The position numbers and the translations under genes were made by a program. From contig CM055094.1 in the NCBI GenBank assembly GCA_029204225.1, forward strand, positions 4,954,063 to 5,018,062: DNA of 64,000 bases. Direction: 5' to 3'. This document shows, one piece after another, positions 22,451 to 34,287 of the stretch; position 1 is the first letter of the stretch, and each line of letters opens with the position of its first letter. The notes under the pieces were generated by a model, which saw only the letters and a list, made by a program, of their open reading frames with translations, was not told the DNA's origin and did no database searches. This DNA comes from Diphasiastrum complanatum (lineage: Eukaryota; Streptophyta; Lycopodiopsida; Lycopodiales; Lycopodiaceae).

Positions 22451-23182
22451 TTGTTCAATTTAAAACAATGTACCATTTTTTATAAGAACTATAATGAAGT
22501 CCTCTCTGCAAACAGAGAAGGTAATTTGTACATTTTGAGTCATGAATATGCACTTACTACTTCTGTGAGTAATTCTGATGCTCATGTATGGCATCAAAGA
22601 TTAGGACACTTAAACATGAGATCTATCTTGTATATGCATCATAATAGTATGGTCAAGGATATGAGTAATAATGTTGTCTCCAACTGAAATCAGACTATCT
22701 CTGAAATGTGCTTACTAGGGAAACAACCTAGAATAAGATTTCCAAGCGGACAAGCCAAAAGAGTTAAGTCTATTCTTGAATTAATCCATAGTGATTTATG
22801 TGATCCTGTGAGCATGCCCTCTTTGGGTTTATATTTCATCACCTTTATTGATGACCTCTCCAGATTCACCATAATTATGTTTATCAAGAACAAGTCTAAG
22901 GTATTCAAATATTTCAAAGAATTTAAACAGTTTGTTGAGACTCAAATTGGTCAGAAGATCAAGACCCTATGGTCTGATTCAAGGGGAGAGTACATGACTG
23001 TCAGCCATACACTGCAACAGAACGACATAGCTAAAAGAAAGAATCGAACTCACAGATATGGCATGGAGGACTTTAAGCCAATAGACACACCCATGGATCC
23101 AAGATCCAAACTATCTAAAGACATGGGCCCCAGAACTCAAGTAGAGCAGAAAGAGATGTGTCACAAATCTTTCATGAATTGA
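22451..23182 (+). pseudogene. Copia integrase remnant fused to RT C-terminal piece
   Basis: Contains WHQRLGHLNMRS (integrase zinc region), HSDLCDPV and FITFIDDLSRF around the first catalytic Asp, and LWSDSRGEYM around the second. The catalytic Glu region reads NDIAKRKNRT, so Glu is replaced by Lys. After KNRT the sequence jumps to the GMEDFKPIDTPMDP motif of the distal reverse transcriptase. A stop at 22685 interrupts the frame. Confidence 0.85.
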
Positions 23183-23817
23183 TCTTCTTCACAAACTGAT
23201 TGTTGTCGTAAACTTATTTCTTTCACGAATCTGTCGCGCTTTTCGTTTAGTTTTCTTTTGTGGAAGTTTCAAGATCCTAGGCATGCGACTACAGATCACA
23301 GAACATAGATCATTCTAGCAATCAAGACAACAAAAAACAAGGAGATGGAGAAGAACTGCATTATCAGTTTTTGAGTTTGGAGCGAGATGATCAGTGTCTC
23401 GCTCGTTGGCGGCCTAACACTCAGCTCAATTCAATGTGTTCTGCTCGTTGGCAGACTTTCATGCACAACTATTTTTGTCTCTCTGTCTTCTTGTATTCTG
23501 CTCTCTTTTTTTATCTTATTCGTGTTGATCCAAAATTGCATATATGTCTCCACTGTGTGGAGTTTACAAGATAGCTTAACAGAGAATTACAAGATAAGTC
23601 AATTCTAATAAACTAGTTAGTTATTCTCTGTAATGCTAACTATTTCAGTTGAGCATGAAGTGGAATATGCCACACTTGTCAAGCTGCCACTTGGCAATGC
23701 GAATTGTTTTTCTTCATGTCACTTTGTTTCATTTTGTGCTTTAGGGTTTCCGAGGTATGTCCGCCATTCGCTTCGCTTCGCTTCGTGACAAAAGTTACAG
23801 GAGTTCACAATTTCTCA

Positions 23818-24300
23818 CACTCCCTCTTGAATCTTGCAATTTTGTATGTTTAATCCAATTGCCCTTCTTTGCTTTGTGAAGAGTGGTTTGTCGAGCGGCT
23901 TCATGAGCAGATTTGCAATCATGTCTTCAGCCTTTATGTATTGGACCCAGATCTCTTCTTTCAAGATCAAATCTCGAATATGATGGTACTTCAGAGGTAT
24001 ATGCTTTGTCTTTGAATGGATGACAAGATCCTGGGACAGATATATGGCACTTTGAGAATCCATCATCATCGTGCATGGTTCTCCTTGTGATATGCCAATT
24101 GCCTCCAACATCATCTGCAACCAAACTACCTCGTTCGCCATCTTTGAAGCTGTGACATATTCAGCTTCAAATGAGGATTGAGCTACCAAGGTTTGCTTTT
24201 TGCATATTCAACTGATTGCTGCTTTGCACACAATTGAACATCCTCCTATCACAGACTTGTTGTCATCTTTGCAGCTCGCCTAGCTTGCATCACTGAGTTT
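23818..24300 (-). pseudogene. Copia RNase H remnant and polypurine tract
   Basis: Minus-strand copia 3' end: KKQTLVAQSSFEAEYVTA, DSQSAIYLSQDLVIHSKT, HIPLKYHHIRD and NLLMKPLDKPLF. It is followed by the purine tract AAGAGGGAG and then TGTGAGAAATTG, the likely start of a 3' LTR running toward lower coordinates. The LTR's far end is not identified. No integrase or RT from this copy is seen; 24300 is where similarity ends. Confidence 0.8.
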
Positions 24301-24344
24301 CAAAGTCAATCAAATCTATTTCTTGTGTGTAGAATTCACTAGTA

Positions 24345-24760
24345 AGATGGAATCTATTGGAGCATACCTTCTAGAAGCTAGGGAGAGATTGAATTCTACA
24401 AATTATTCTATTTGGAAGTTTAGGATGGAGACACTTTTTTGCTCCAAGACCTTTATGAGTTCTTGATTGATGATGAAGATGAACCTGCACATGAGTTGAT
24501 CAAATACAAGAAAAGATCTAGGCTAGCACTTCATTGTGTGAAGATGAATGTAAGCAATGATCTTTTGAGAGAAGTGTCGTCATGTACTAGTGCTAAAGAG
24601 GCTTGGGAGTCTTTAAAATCAATCTATGAATCAAGCAACACTTCTAGAGTACTTATGCTTAGAGTCAAATTTTGCAAAGCATGAGGAGAAGTGAGGAGAG
24701 TGCACAGGATTATGTACTCAGAATCAAGTCTCTTCCATTGGAGAGAAGATTCATGATGGA
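24345..24760 (+). pseudogene. Copia gag fragment
   Basis: Begins MESIGAYLLEARERLNSTNYSIWKFRME, then shifts frame near 24435. The next frame (to 24684) carries YKKRSRLALHCVKMNV and SAKEAWESLKSIYESSNTSR. It resembles the gag piece at 50838-51416, so both derive from one copia family. No LTR is visible beside it. Confidence 0.75.
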
Positions 24761-24851
24761 GAGTTCACACCATCCCAAAATTACTCTCTAATCAAGACTT
24801 TTGGTGTTGTGGATTACCACGATTGTGTACAAGTATTCACAAGCAAGGTGA

Positions 24852-25196
24852 TTGCACCAAGAGAACGACGACAATGCAACAACAATTGGTAAGGGCTTTA
24901 GATTCATCAAGCATTCGATAGTCAAAGATAGTGCACTTCAGGACTATCTGACGAACCTCAGGTTGGATCATCTCCAAAATTTTAATCCCAACAAGATTGT
25001 AGAGGACGTTGCGTTGGAGTTTCTTGCTAACATAACAAGGGAGACAGAAGAGCAGGGCACTACACGAGTGCGAAATGTAGATATTCATATCATGGAGCAT
25101 ATGTTCGGTGATACAATCGGTCTGCCAGTGCATTTTGACGTACCAAATGTGCCTATAGTGCAGAAGCATTTAACAAGGACCAGGGATACAAATTAA
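24852..25196 (+). pseudogene. Unrecognised 114-codon open frame
   Basis: The composition looks protein-like (ALQDYLTNLRLDHLQNFNPN, EDVALEFLANITRETEEQG) with heptad-like leucines, but I do not recognise a family. Sitting among retroelement pieces, it may be part of a gag or of an accessory ORF. There is no evidence that it is a gene of its own. Confidence 0.35.
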
Positions 25197-25400
25197 GTCT
25201 CTATCAACCATCAACATTAGGTGCCCTTAAATGGATCTACAAAAGATCCACAAGAGTGATTGGATGCTTGCTTAACAATCTATCAAAAAACTAGACACAA
25301 AAAAGTTGATCTAGATTGGCAATTTGACAAACAACAAGCATTAACAATCAAAAGCATTGATCAACATTGAAATCCGAGTACACACGTGCAAGACACAGCC

Positions 25401-25898
25401 TGATGTATGTCCTATGTACTGATAATGAAGTAGAAATCAATTTGGTTTCATTTGGATTACAAAAACTCAATGTACAAAGTGAACTAGCTTGAGATTGCCA
25501 ATGAGCCAAAAATATTCTATCTTCTCAATATGGGAGCTTGGAATACATAGCAAATTCGACTTCCTTTGTGAATTTAGGTGTATTTCCAACATGTAGTAAG
25601 GAAGTTAACTCAGCCTTTTTCCCTGAAATGAAACCCTAGTCTATTTCCTAGAGTCATGCTTGGTAGATAGCTAGTTGGTCAATTTTCAACTTAAATCTAG
25701 GATTTAGGTCCTATAAACTAGGAATCACTACCAAAATGACATGACCAACCCTATGGACTTGACCTAACCTACATTAGAGTGGACTTCCACGTGGCATCTT
25801 GGCCTCACATGTGTGGAATCTACTTATGTACAAAATTTACATTATACTACATGTTTTTGATCAAGCTAGATATGGATTTTTTTTGGCAATTCTTAACA
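25401..25898 (-). repeat. Probable 3' LTR of a minus-strand copia remnant
   Basis: On the minus strand a purine tract GAGGAGGAA precedes TGTTAAGAATTGCC, the usual PPT-LTR junction, at 25898. The LTR would end ...GACATACATCA at 25401 and has TG...CA ends. The partner 5' LTR was not found, so the left end is the less certain one. Confidence 0.55.
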
Positions 25899-26107
25899 TT
25901 CCTCCTCAAATCTAGCTTGATCTATTTACAAATCTCTTGATAGATGAATGAAAGCTTTTAGAAGTGTCTAAAAAATCCAGCTACAAACAAGGAACTTTTG
26001 AGACTCCAATAGAGAATGATGTCCATGAAGGATCTTTCACCACCTCTTAAAAGATCCCTTACAAGATGTTCCATGAATGTGTCTATATACATGTAGCACA
26101 CTCAAAA

Positions 26108-26560
26108 CTAAACATCATGCCAAGCCATGGATTCAAAGGCATTTTGTGCACTTGAAGATACATCAATTAAACTATTAAGTGCATGCATAATGCTGCCAAA
26201 AACAACTTGCCTTGCTTGATCCATATGATTGAGCCTTGATGGCTCCATCTTGATACTCATGGTTCTTCTTGGAGTCCTCGGGTCTTGAGCTTGCTCATCC
26301 ACTTGACTTGACTCCAAAACATCAATGAATTGAATAAGGTGTTGATCTAAACTTGCTTCTTCAAGTTTACAAATCTTCCACTCTTGAAAGATCACATTTC
26401 CACCATTGACAAGTTCTTTGATGGGAAACAAGTAGATTCTATTGCCACATGTCATAGATTGACCAAGACCAACAAAAAGATGACCAAGATGAGCCTTAGG
26501 GTTGCAGAATAAGAATTTTTCAATCAGACCACTGTGGATATTGTTTTGGAGATCATGCAT
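26108..26560 (-). pseudogene. Copia integrase C-terminal/linker remnant (tentative)
   Basis: A 150-codon open frame includes PKAHLGHLFVGLG, LVNGGNVIFQEWK and QDPRTPRRTMS. These sit where copia polyproteins have their FVGY...SRDVIFDE segment and the variable linker before RT. It lies just upstream of the LTR at 25401-25898 on the same strand, with most of RT and RNase H missing. The match is weak. Confidence 0.4.
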
Positions 26561-26589
26561 GCACTAAATGTCCAATACGAAACCCTCAG

Positions 26590-27780
26590 TTCAAAAATCA
26601 AGGGCATAATGCAGACCATAAGGTTGGAGGTCAGAATCAAGAAAAGTCAAACTTGATGACAAGCCAACAAGAGACTCATTCAACGGATGTCAGGATTTTT
26701 TTCCCGAGCACATCAGGACAATCCTCAACCGAAAATAGGTGGAGTGAAAGTCTTGGTAATATCGTCAAGATGTCCTTGAGTTCAATTGAAGACCATAATA
26801 GCTTACCACTCTACTATGTGGAGAGTGAGAAGGGACATTTGTTACCTGTGTATGCTTATCACCTCTGTGGGGATGGTATTCTATGATGTTTCAGATGTGG
26901 TGGAAGACATCATTGATCAGAATGTCCACATTGAGGTGATCTAACAATATTTTTAACTTGGTGTTCACAATGCGGTGTCAACCATCCATGTCTAGATTGT
27001 CCATTGAGGCAATTTCAAAAAGCTAAAATGACATTATCTTACAAGGACCAGCATGTACTTTGTTATCAGACAAATCTAGTCAAGATGCACTACAAATGGA
27101 AATAGTGCCACCTAGTTTTGAGACAAGTGGATACACGACAATCCTCCCAAATCCAAAAAGTTTACATGGTCGCCTCAAACTCAAATGACTACAACATCAC
27201 AAGAGACGGAGCTGCTAGAATCCATCAAGCAAATTGTAAGAACATAAATTACGAGAATTCTACCTAGCCTTCTACAACAAACAGTGGATGCTACATTTCA
27301 ACATGTACTTGTGGCAACTAGAACTCTTGGCGAAAAATTGACACAAGGTTTACAAGCAAGCATGGTCACGCAGTCTTAAAGACCGCAAGACATTGGGAAG
27401 GAAAAGGCTAAGGTTGACACTTGCCAACCAATTCCAAAATCATCGATGGGCAATGTCCAACCAAAGTCTAATTATTCCACAAAACAACAGACCACTAGTA
27501 CAGTTCCAAATCTGGGTATAACAGTGCCTGAAATGCCAAATCTAGGATATTCAAGCCCAAAAAGGCCAAGTACACAGCAAGAACCAGTGCCTACAATGTA
27601 TACGCCTTGTCCTCAATTGACAAGATTGATTGATGAAGAAAGTCTTCACGTTAAAGCATACCACAAATGCCTAGATAGACTAAGCAGTCAAGCGAGCACA
27701 TCCTATCCACATACTAGAGAGAGAAGTAGCACCGATCTATCAAGATCAATATCAACTAGCCTTATCATGGTCCTCTGATA
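26590..27780 (+). pseudogene. Gag-like remnant with two CX2CX3HX4C zinc knuckles
   Basis: In one frame a Gln/Ser-rich segment (26653-26886) is followed by CFRCGGRHH-stop-SECP and about 20 codons later CSQCGVNHPCLDCP. Both fit CX2CX3HX4C zinc knuckles, which bind nucleic acid in retroelement Gag proteins. Several stops interrupt the frame. A further open part (27446-27778) is Pro/Ser/Thr-rich. No protease or RT follows, so the element type cannot be told. Confidence 0.5.
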
Positions 27781-28417
27781 CATGGTGTTGACTACCCATT
27801 TGTCGATGAACAAGGTTATCATGAATGGCCACCAGATTCATATGGTTATTATTGAAAATCTTGCAGTCCATATTCTTGCTGATTGTCATCGAATAAAGCC
27901 TCAGGTTTTATGTAAGCGAACTTGTATCTACGCTTTTCCTAGAACAAAAAAAAAACATGTCTATCTATATACCTATGCTCTCTACAAACTTCAACAATGC
28001 CAGTGACTCGTCATCATCCCAAGGCACTCGTTTGGCAGCAGAAGCACGTTGTCCGATTCTGGGTATGACACGAAATATTCTAGAATATGGCAAGAGGCTT
28101 ATGCAATAAGCTTAAACACTACATAACTGAAGTTGAGAGTCGAAAGTATTAAAAACAAGCGACCAGTTGGCATCTGGCGTGTGAGTACATTGGGCCTTAT
28201 TTTAAACTTAGCTTTTGTAAATATCTCAAGTAAGGAAACACAACTTGACCTCAAGAAACACAAAGTGATTTTGACGGTCAAGATAGTGATCCTGATGGAA
28301 CTTCAATAGCCAATCAGATTGAAGGGGGCTCACCTCTTAATCTATAAGAGAGAGCCGTTTCCCTTGTATTTCATCTTCTTCTATGCATCCTCATAACACT
28401 CTATTAGTTTTACTTTG

Positions 28418-28627
<210 letters not shown>

Positions 28628-30759
28628 TGTCCTATTTAAGCTTTTTTATCCTTCACACTTTTTGCATTTTTTGTCTGAGCCAAAACTTTGTGTAAATTTG
28701 CAAGCAGTTGAATTGTTGCCATTGAACTGTCATAGAATCGTGAATAAATCTATAGTGTCATGCTCCTAGTGTTTCTTCCCTTTTTTTAGCACTTCTCAAA
28801 AATGCTTCTTCTTCTCTTAGCAACTCAAAATCACTCAACAACTAATCATGATCAAATTGATACTACGATTAGTTTGTGCATTGAGATGTATGAGCCTTCT
28901 CTTTCTCTTTTGAGAAAACTTAGTGATTGTGTTTTGTATCATGTTGGCAAGATCTAGATGAAGCTTTGTAACAATTTATTAAAATCCACGACAATAAAAT
29001 TAAGCACTTTGTTTCATGTAGTTGATGTGACATTCCTTCCTCTCACACTGTGTCCAATGCGAAGTTCTCATTTGAGGACAAAACATCCTTCATTATTGAT
29101 TTTTGAACAGGAAAAGGAGAGGTGTCTTATCCTCCTCTATTTTGATTTATACTCTTTTATATTCTTTAGTTCTACAAGGCCTCCATTACCATCAGTGGAT
29201 TTCCATCCTACTATTTTAGAGCTCTTTTTAGCATCAACTTAAGGACAAAAAAACTTATTTGGCCATTTTCGAGAAAAGTATGAAGACATCTATTCTACAA
29301 ATTAGTAAGCACTTGAGCATATTTGAATATATCTTCATGACATGGTGATTTATGTCTTAGTTGTGCAATCAAAATTTGTCCAGACACATAAACAACACAT
29401 ATTTCTTCTTGTTCATTTCATCAAGAAATTTCAAACCACATGACACAAGTATTGTGGTGTTCACCCACAACCGTTAAATATTAAGTTAAAAGAAGACTCT
29501 ACCACCTCCAAATGAGATCTACACCTCACCAATGATGAAAGATATTTCCACAATTATCATATTAAAAAAGGATAGAATTTATTGCTATTATTATTTGAGT
29601 GGCATGGAGATTCGATCAAAGATATTTTTCTCATTTCCATTATAAAATTTAACTTTTCTTATCTTGTTTATAATAATAACACATTTTCCTATTCTAGGTG
29701 GACTATTTTTTTAAGGGAAGTTGATCGACAACACATCATAGCTTATGCATCACTTTCTATTTGGTCAATATTTATGATAAGCATTTAATCAAAGTAATGG
29801 ATGTTCCCATGAATATATGTTGACATTGAGTATAATCAATCCAAAGCAACATAGTTATCCATCAATTTCTCAAAATGAAACATTTGACCTACTCACATAA
29901 ATTACATAGTTTTTGAGGGTTTTTTTAATGAATTATTTGAGATGACCAATTCTGAAATCTTGTCAAAAAGTCGAGGTCATAATTCCTTGTACTTTGGACA
30001 CAATACTTATTCATATAAATTTTATACTAATGTGATGCACACATTGTGGGTAGTCCCCACAATGATGATATAATGAAAGCCAACTAACATGTAAAATTGT
30101 AAAATACATACAAGATATTTTTCTTAAGGAGACCTTATCTATGTACTCAACATGTGCAAACATGTGCTAGTACACTCTTCTTATCGGTCTATACCATGTA
30201 TCCTATACTTCTCTATTGATTTATCTAACTTTTGGTGGATACATTGCAAAATTTTGTACCATAGAGTCTATCATTTCATGATCAAATCTCAAATGAAAAT
30301 TTTTACAATGAATGTCAATCAAGTTACTACCTACAACAATGAAATGTCTCAAGAGATACCACTTTGTTTGTCATTCATAGATATGAAACTTTTTAAAATC
30401 CATCTATGGTGTTCTTCCCTAATTGTTTTGATGGTTGTAGCAAATGACATTTGGCACTACATGTTTTCATATTTACAGCGAAGATTTACATTTTGAAATT
30501 CAAGAGTGACGCTTGAAAAATTATGATTGTTGCCTTTTGTCCATATACATATGTGTGATTGGGCATGTATGATGTATGCAATGCATCAATAAGTAAACTT
30601 ATGTAAGCAATTATATCAAATAAATGCAATAATTGAATAAGCAAAAGATTATGTGAAAGTCATTTAACTATTTATATATGTTTTTTATGTTGTATTTCAA
30701 GGCTTATTTCTAGTTTTTAATCATTAGATGTGTGCACAATTTTGATAAGTAGGTTGATG
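28628..30759. other. Intergenic region without recognisable gene
   Basis: Very AT-rich. The short open frames (for example 29582-29788 and 30152-30496) show no domain and no coding bias that I can see. Confidence 0.45.
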
Positions 30760-30890
30760 GGAGCTATTCTGCAATATTCATGCTCTCTTCTCCGTTCGCG
30801 TTCTTCTATCTCCATTGCCGATATTAATCTGATGGGGGCAATGGAGATAGAAGAACGTGAACGGAGAAGAGTGCAGAAATATTGCGGAAT
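30760..30890. repeat. Near-perfect palindrome at the end of a copia LTR
   Basis: The left arm (about 30760-30819) is the reverse complement of the right arm (about 30835-30890). Both contain GGCAATGGAGATAGAAGAAC read in opposite directions, differ at only a few positions, and are separated by about 15 bp. The right arm is the terminal part of the LTR at 30830-32153; the left arm is an inverted copy of the same terminus lying outside the element. Confidence 0.85.
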
Positions 30891-32153
30891 AGCTCTTCCG
30901 TTCTAATCAGCTGCTAGATGCAAAAACAGTCTAATAGACAGGTTATGCTTAATTTGCTCACAAATTTAAGTGTTCTAATTGCCCAACAGGATCTTAAAAA
31001 TTAATTTATACTCTCAAAAACGAAAGTACAGTCCACCGAAGAGATTAGAAATGGTTTGTGTGTGGTATTACTAAAAATCAGATTCAATGTGAAGTATGGT
31101 TTTGAAATGAATGGAAGAGCAGCATGATATCACAAGTTCCTCAGGTGTGAAAAACAGCCATCGTTTGATCAAAAATTGAGTCATAGACGTCCGTGTTCTG
31201 ATCAAAGTGAGTAAGCAAGTGTGATCAAACATCAATAGAGTGCATTCAATCACAACAAGCATTCATCTACGTTATGCACAGATAAAAACAAGCCGTTGTT
31301 ATATTACACTGAAGTACGAATAGTGATTACAACCAAAAAATGACGGCGTAATTGGGAGGCTCAAATAATACGTCTCATGACGGAGCGACTCTTGTAATCT
31401 GTGCTTGGATGATCTATTTATAGATTTCATTCATGTATTAATTACATTAAATGTTTGTCACCTAATTGGGTAAGCCGTTGTACTTGGAAGTATATGGCTT
31501 TTGTGACTACTGTACATAGTGTATACGGTCAATAAATTAGGAACATTGACACGGACAAGGCAAATTCTCTCACTTCACAAATTTTGAGAAGTTGTTGGGA
31601 ACGTGCCTCGTTCAAAATAGACGACCTTCGAGATTTTGCGAAAAAGCCGAAGGTGCCCGTAAACAGTTTAAGGTGCCCTAAAAAAAGACGAAGATGTATT
31701 TAACAGTTTAACTCTCTCGCACTTTTTGGGAAAATGCAAAAAAGTCAAATGTGCCCGTAAACAGTTTAAGATGCCCTTAAAAACAAGGCGAAGGTGCCTT
31801 TAACAGTTTAACCCTTAAAAATAGATGATCTTCTGAAATTCTCTCTCTCTTCAAATTTTTTGAGAAAATGCAAAAAAACCGAAGGTGTTGAAAATAGTTA
31901 AATTGTTGAATTGTGAACAAGTTGACTTTTCCAACATAATTGAACGGAACAAGTCAAAGGCAAGTGTCGCAGTTTTTGGGAAAGTGTGAAAAATGTGAAC
32001 TACGCAACACTTAGTGTATTTCTATAGACTGTTGAAAAAGTAATGTAAATCTACAGACTTATCAACCGGAAGCCCGTTTGTAGACGTTCTTCAAATAGTT
32101 TGGCTATCTAAGTTATGATTCCAAGGAGACAACTGTGGGCTTAATTTTCAACA
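30830..32153 (-). repeat. 3' LTR (1324 bp) of a minus-strand copia element
   Basis: On the minus strand it begins TGTTGAAAATTAAGCCC directly after the purine tract AAGAGGGAC and ends CCCCCATCA. Its lower-coordinate half is clearly repeated at 45365-46131, the truncated 5' LTR of the same element. It contains internal imperfect repeats around 31630-31910. Confidence 0.88.
31630..31910. repeat. Imperfect tandem repeats inside the LTR
   Basis: Recurring blocks AAGGTGCCCGTAAACAGTTTAA, AAATGTGCCCGTAAACAGTTTAA-like and AACAGTTTAAC, plus TTTTTGGGAAAATGCAAAAAA and TTTTTTGAGAAAATGCAAAAAA, give two to three units of roughly 105 bp. They lie in what should be the U3 part. Confidence 0.65.
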
Positions 32154-32331
32154 GTCCCTCTTAAGGTCACGGTTGCTGCCTTGGTATCTTCATCAAGTTC
32201 AGCATGTTGAAGGACTTTTGATGCTTGATCCTGGGAAGCTTTTTGGTGAAGATGTCTACGACCATTTCTGTTGTGGAGCAGTATTGAAGGTCCACTTGCC
32301 CTGAGAAAACTTTCTCCCAAATGAAATGATA

Positions 32332-32838
32332 CTAGATTTTTATGTGCTTGAATTTGCCATGAAATTTGGGATTTAGTGACAGTGAGTCACACAGAATGGT
32401 GGTAGCATTGAACTGAGTGTGATGTAAGTCATGAAGTAGTAACCTGATCCATACAGCTTCTTTTGAAGCTTGACATGCTGCGATGTACTTTGCCTCAGTC
32501 GAAGAAAGCGCAACTAATTTTTGCTTCTTTGAGTTCAATGAAATCGGTCCCCCTGCCAGATAGAAACAGAACTCGAAAGTAGATTTTCTGGTAGAGACTG
32601 TTCCTCCCCAATCTGAGTTGGAGTAGCCTCGCAGGACAAGTGAGTCGTTAGCATTTCCATCGTAACATAAAATGTGATCTAAACTTTTCTGAATATATCT
32701 CATCACTCTCTTTAATGCTTTCCAATGACATATCCTAAGATTAGACATGAATTGACTTAACGTGCTAACAGTGTATGCTAAATCCGATCTAGTACACAAC
32801 ATTGCATACATTAATGTTGGAGGGTTTGCGGATCCCAA
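32332..32838 (-). pseudogene. Copia distal RT/RNase H remnant
   Basis: Reads LMYAMLCTRSDLAYTVSTLS, MSNLRICHWKALKRVMRYIQ, RGYSNSDWGG, STRKSTFEFCFYLAGGPIS, VALSSTEAKYIAACQASKEA and KFHGKFKHIKI: the normal end of copia Pol. It sits correctly between the split point near 32840 and the PPT/3' LTR. The matching gag-integrase half is at 43152-45296, so this is one element split by a later insertion. Most of its RT is missing. Confidence 0.88.
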
Positions 32839-32863
32839 GGCAACTCTAACCCCAGTTAATAAG

Positions 32864-33561
32864 TGGAAAGATTTGGCACCCTACGTGTGTAAGTCCAACC
32901 TGATGATCACATAGTTATTTGATTAATTAGAAAGTTAGTAAAAGGACTTTAGGCCTTTTTTTGGGACTTTTAATGTCGCAGCCTAAATGTCAAGTTAGTG
33001 AATAAAGTTGGGTTTCCCTCCAGTTTGGATGGTTTCCACTCTTTTTTAAATCTGAATAATTAGGGAGGCAAAAATGGACCAATAGGATTCAGAGGCCAGG
33101 GTCCTCCTCTCTACTATAAAAAGGGACCAACTCGAGTTTCCTACACATGTACATATCTTCATTTCAATAAAGTACATTGGTTCTCTTGTGAAATGGATTT
33201 ATGAATGTCCTTGCTCTCTATCACTTTTCCTCCATCTCTTATGCTTTTATTGTGTTTGCTAGTTGTTGGATCTGATTGTTATTGGGATTGCATGTTTTTA
33301 TACTTTTTATGAGGGAGAAAGGGAGAGAGAGAAAGAGTAAGCTATCTTCATTGTGGACCTAGTGTTAACGGATGTAGTGTTAATGTTTAGGATAAATGGA
33401 TGTTAAAGTTAGATGTGAATCTTTCGTTCATGCTAAAATCTGAACTATGCTATCGCTCTCATGGAAACGAATCTATGCGTGACAACTACCTTCATCTCCT
33501 CGATGCTAGATTGATTAGATCTTGGGGGGTTGAGGATAGGCAAGGAAAGAAACCCACTACA
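32864..33561 (+). repeat. 5' LTR of the gypsy element
   Basis: Begins TGGAAAGATTTGGCACCC and ends ACCCACTACA. It contains a TATA box (TATAAAAAGGG, from about 33115) and a CAATAAAG poly(A)-type signal at about 33165, as expected for an LTR promoter. It is related to the fragment at 6488-6875 in the SRF intron. Confidence 0.75.
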
Positions 33562-33565
33562 ATTT

Positions 33566-33578
33566 TGGTGCCGATGCC
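33566..33578 (+). promoter_or_regulatory. Gypsy primer-binding site
   Basis: TGGTGCCGATGCC lies four bases after the LTR end. It is a near match to the TGGCGCCGTTGCC primer-binding site of plant Athila/Tat elements. Confidence 0.65.
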
Positions 33579-34287
33579 AGAAAGCTACGCCAATTTTTCA
33601 GTTTGTAGCATGGTTGTTAGATGGTTATTTTGCATTAGGCATCTTGTCGTGGCATGAATAGTGTTAAATCTACATTTAGAGTTAGTTTGGGAGTGATTTT
33701 GCCTGATTTGACCCAACAAATTTCCAGAAACATCAGAAAAACCATCAAAAAACACCAAAAATTTACCGAAACCCTAAAAATACAAAAAAAGAACCTTCGC
33801 CCGATTCTCTGTGCATAGGTGTGATTTAGATCTATCTTGACAGGTCGACAAAGAATTATATCAGAAATTGAAGGTTTCTTTAAGAATCAATTGTCATATT
33901 GTCATATTTTTGTCAAAAAATTCTCTTTTTTGTAAAAATACCAGTATTACTCTCGATTCTTTGCCAGAACCTTCGCCTAGTTTTTAAATCATTTTACTTA
34001 TAGTAGATCACTATTTTTGAGTTTGATGAACATTCATCCTATCCAGATCATAAAAAATCTTTATTTTTACCCTCGTCAAACTACAGAAACTGTGTTTTTG
34101 TGTGCCAGAAACCTTTGCCAGTTCTACCCTAGCTTCATCTATGTCAGATTCTGAGTTCGACGAAGGTTATTTTTGAAGAATTTGTCAGAAAAACCTGATT
34201 AGAGAGTTTTCTCAAAAATAGCACTACTGGCAAGAAGAAGAGAAGCTTGAAGCTGCTAGAGCAACAATCGAAGTTTGTTCTTCACCA

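Larger units (their letters stand above)
20148..23182 (+). mobile_element. Internally deleted copia element with probable 5' LTR
   Basis: A probable LTR (about 20148-21170, starting TGTTGGAGTTAATC) is followed by a degenerate primer-binding site, a gag-protease region and part of integrase. Integrase then runs directly into a piece of the RT C-terminal region: LQQNDIAKRKNRT is followed at once by HRYGMEDFKPIDTPMDPRSK, a motif normally several hundred codons further on. No matching 3' LTR or RNase H follows in this orientation. It is a dead copy whose right boundary is set only by the end of recognisable coding sequence. Confidence 0.75.

Noticed and set aside
30152-30496. 114-codon plus-strand frame
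   Set aside because: Hydrophobic-looking but irregular, with no start context or known family; treated as chance.
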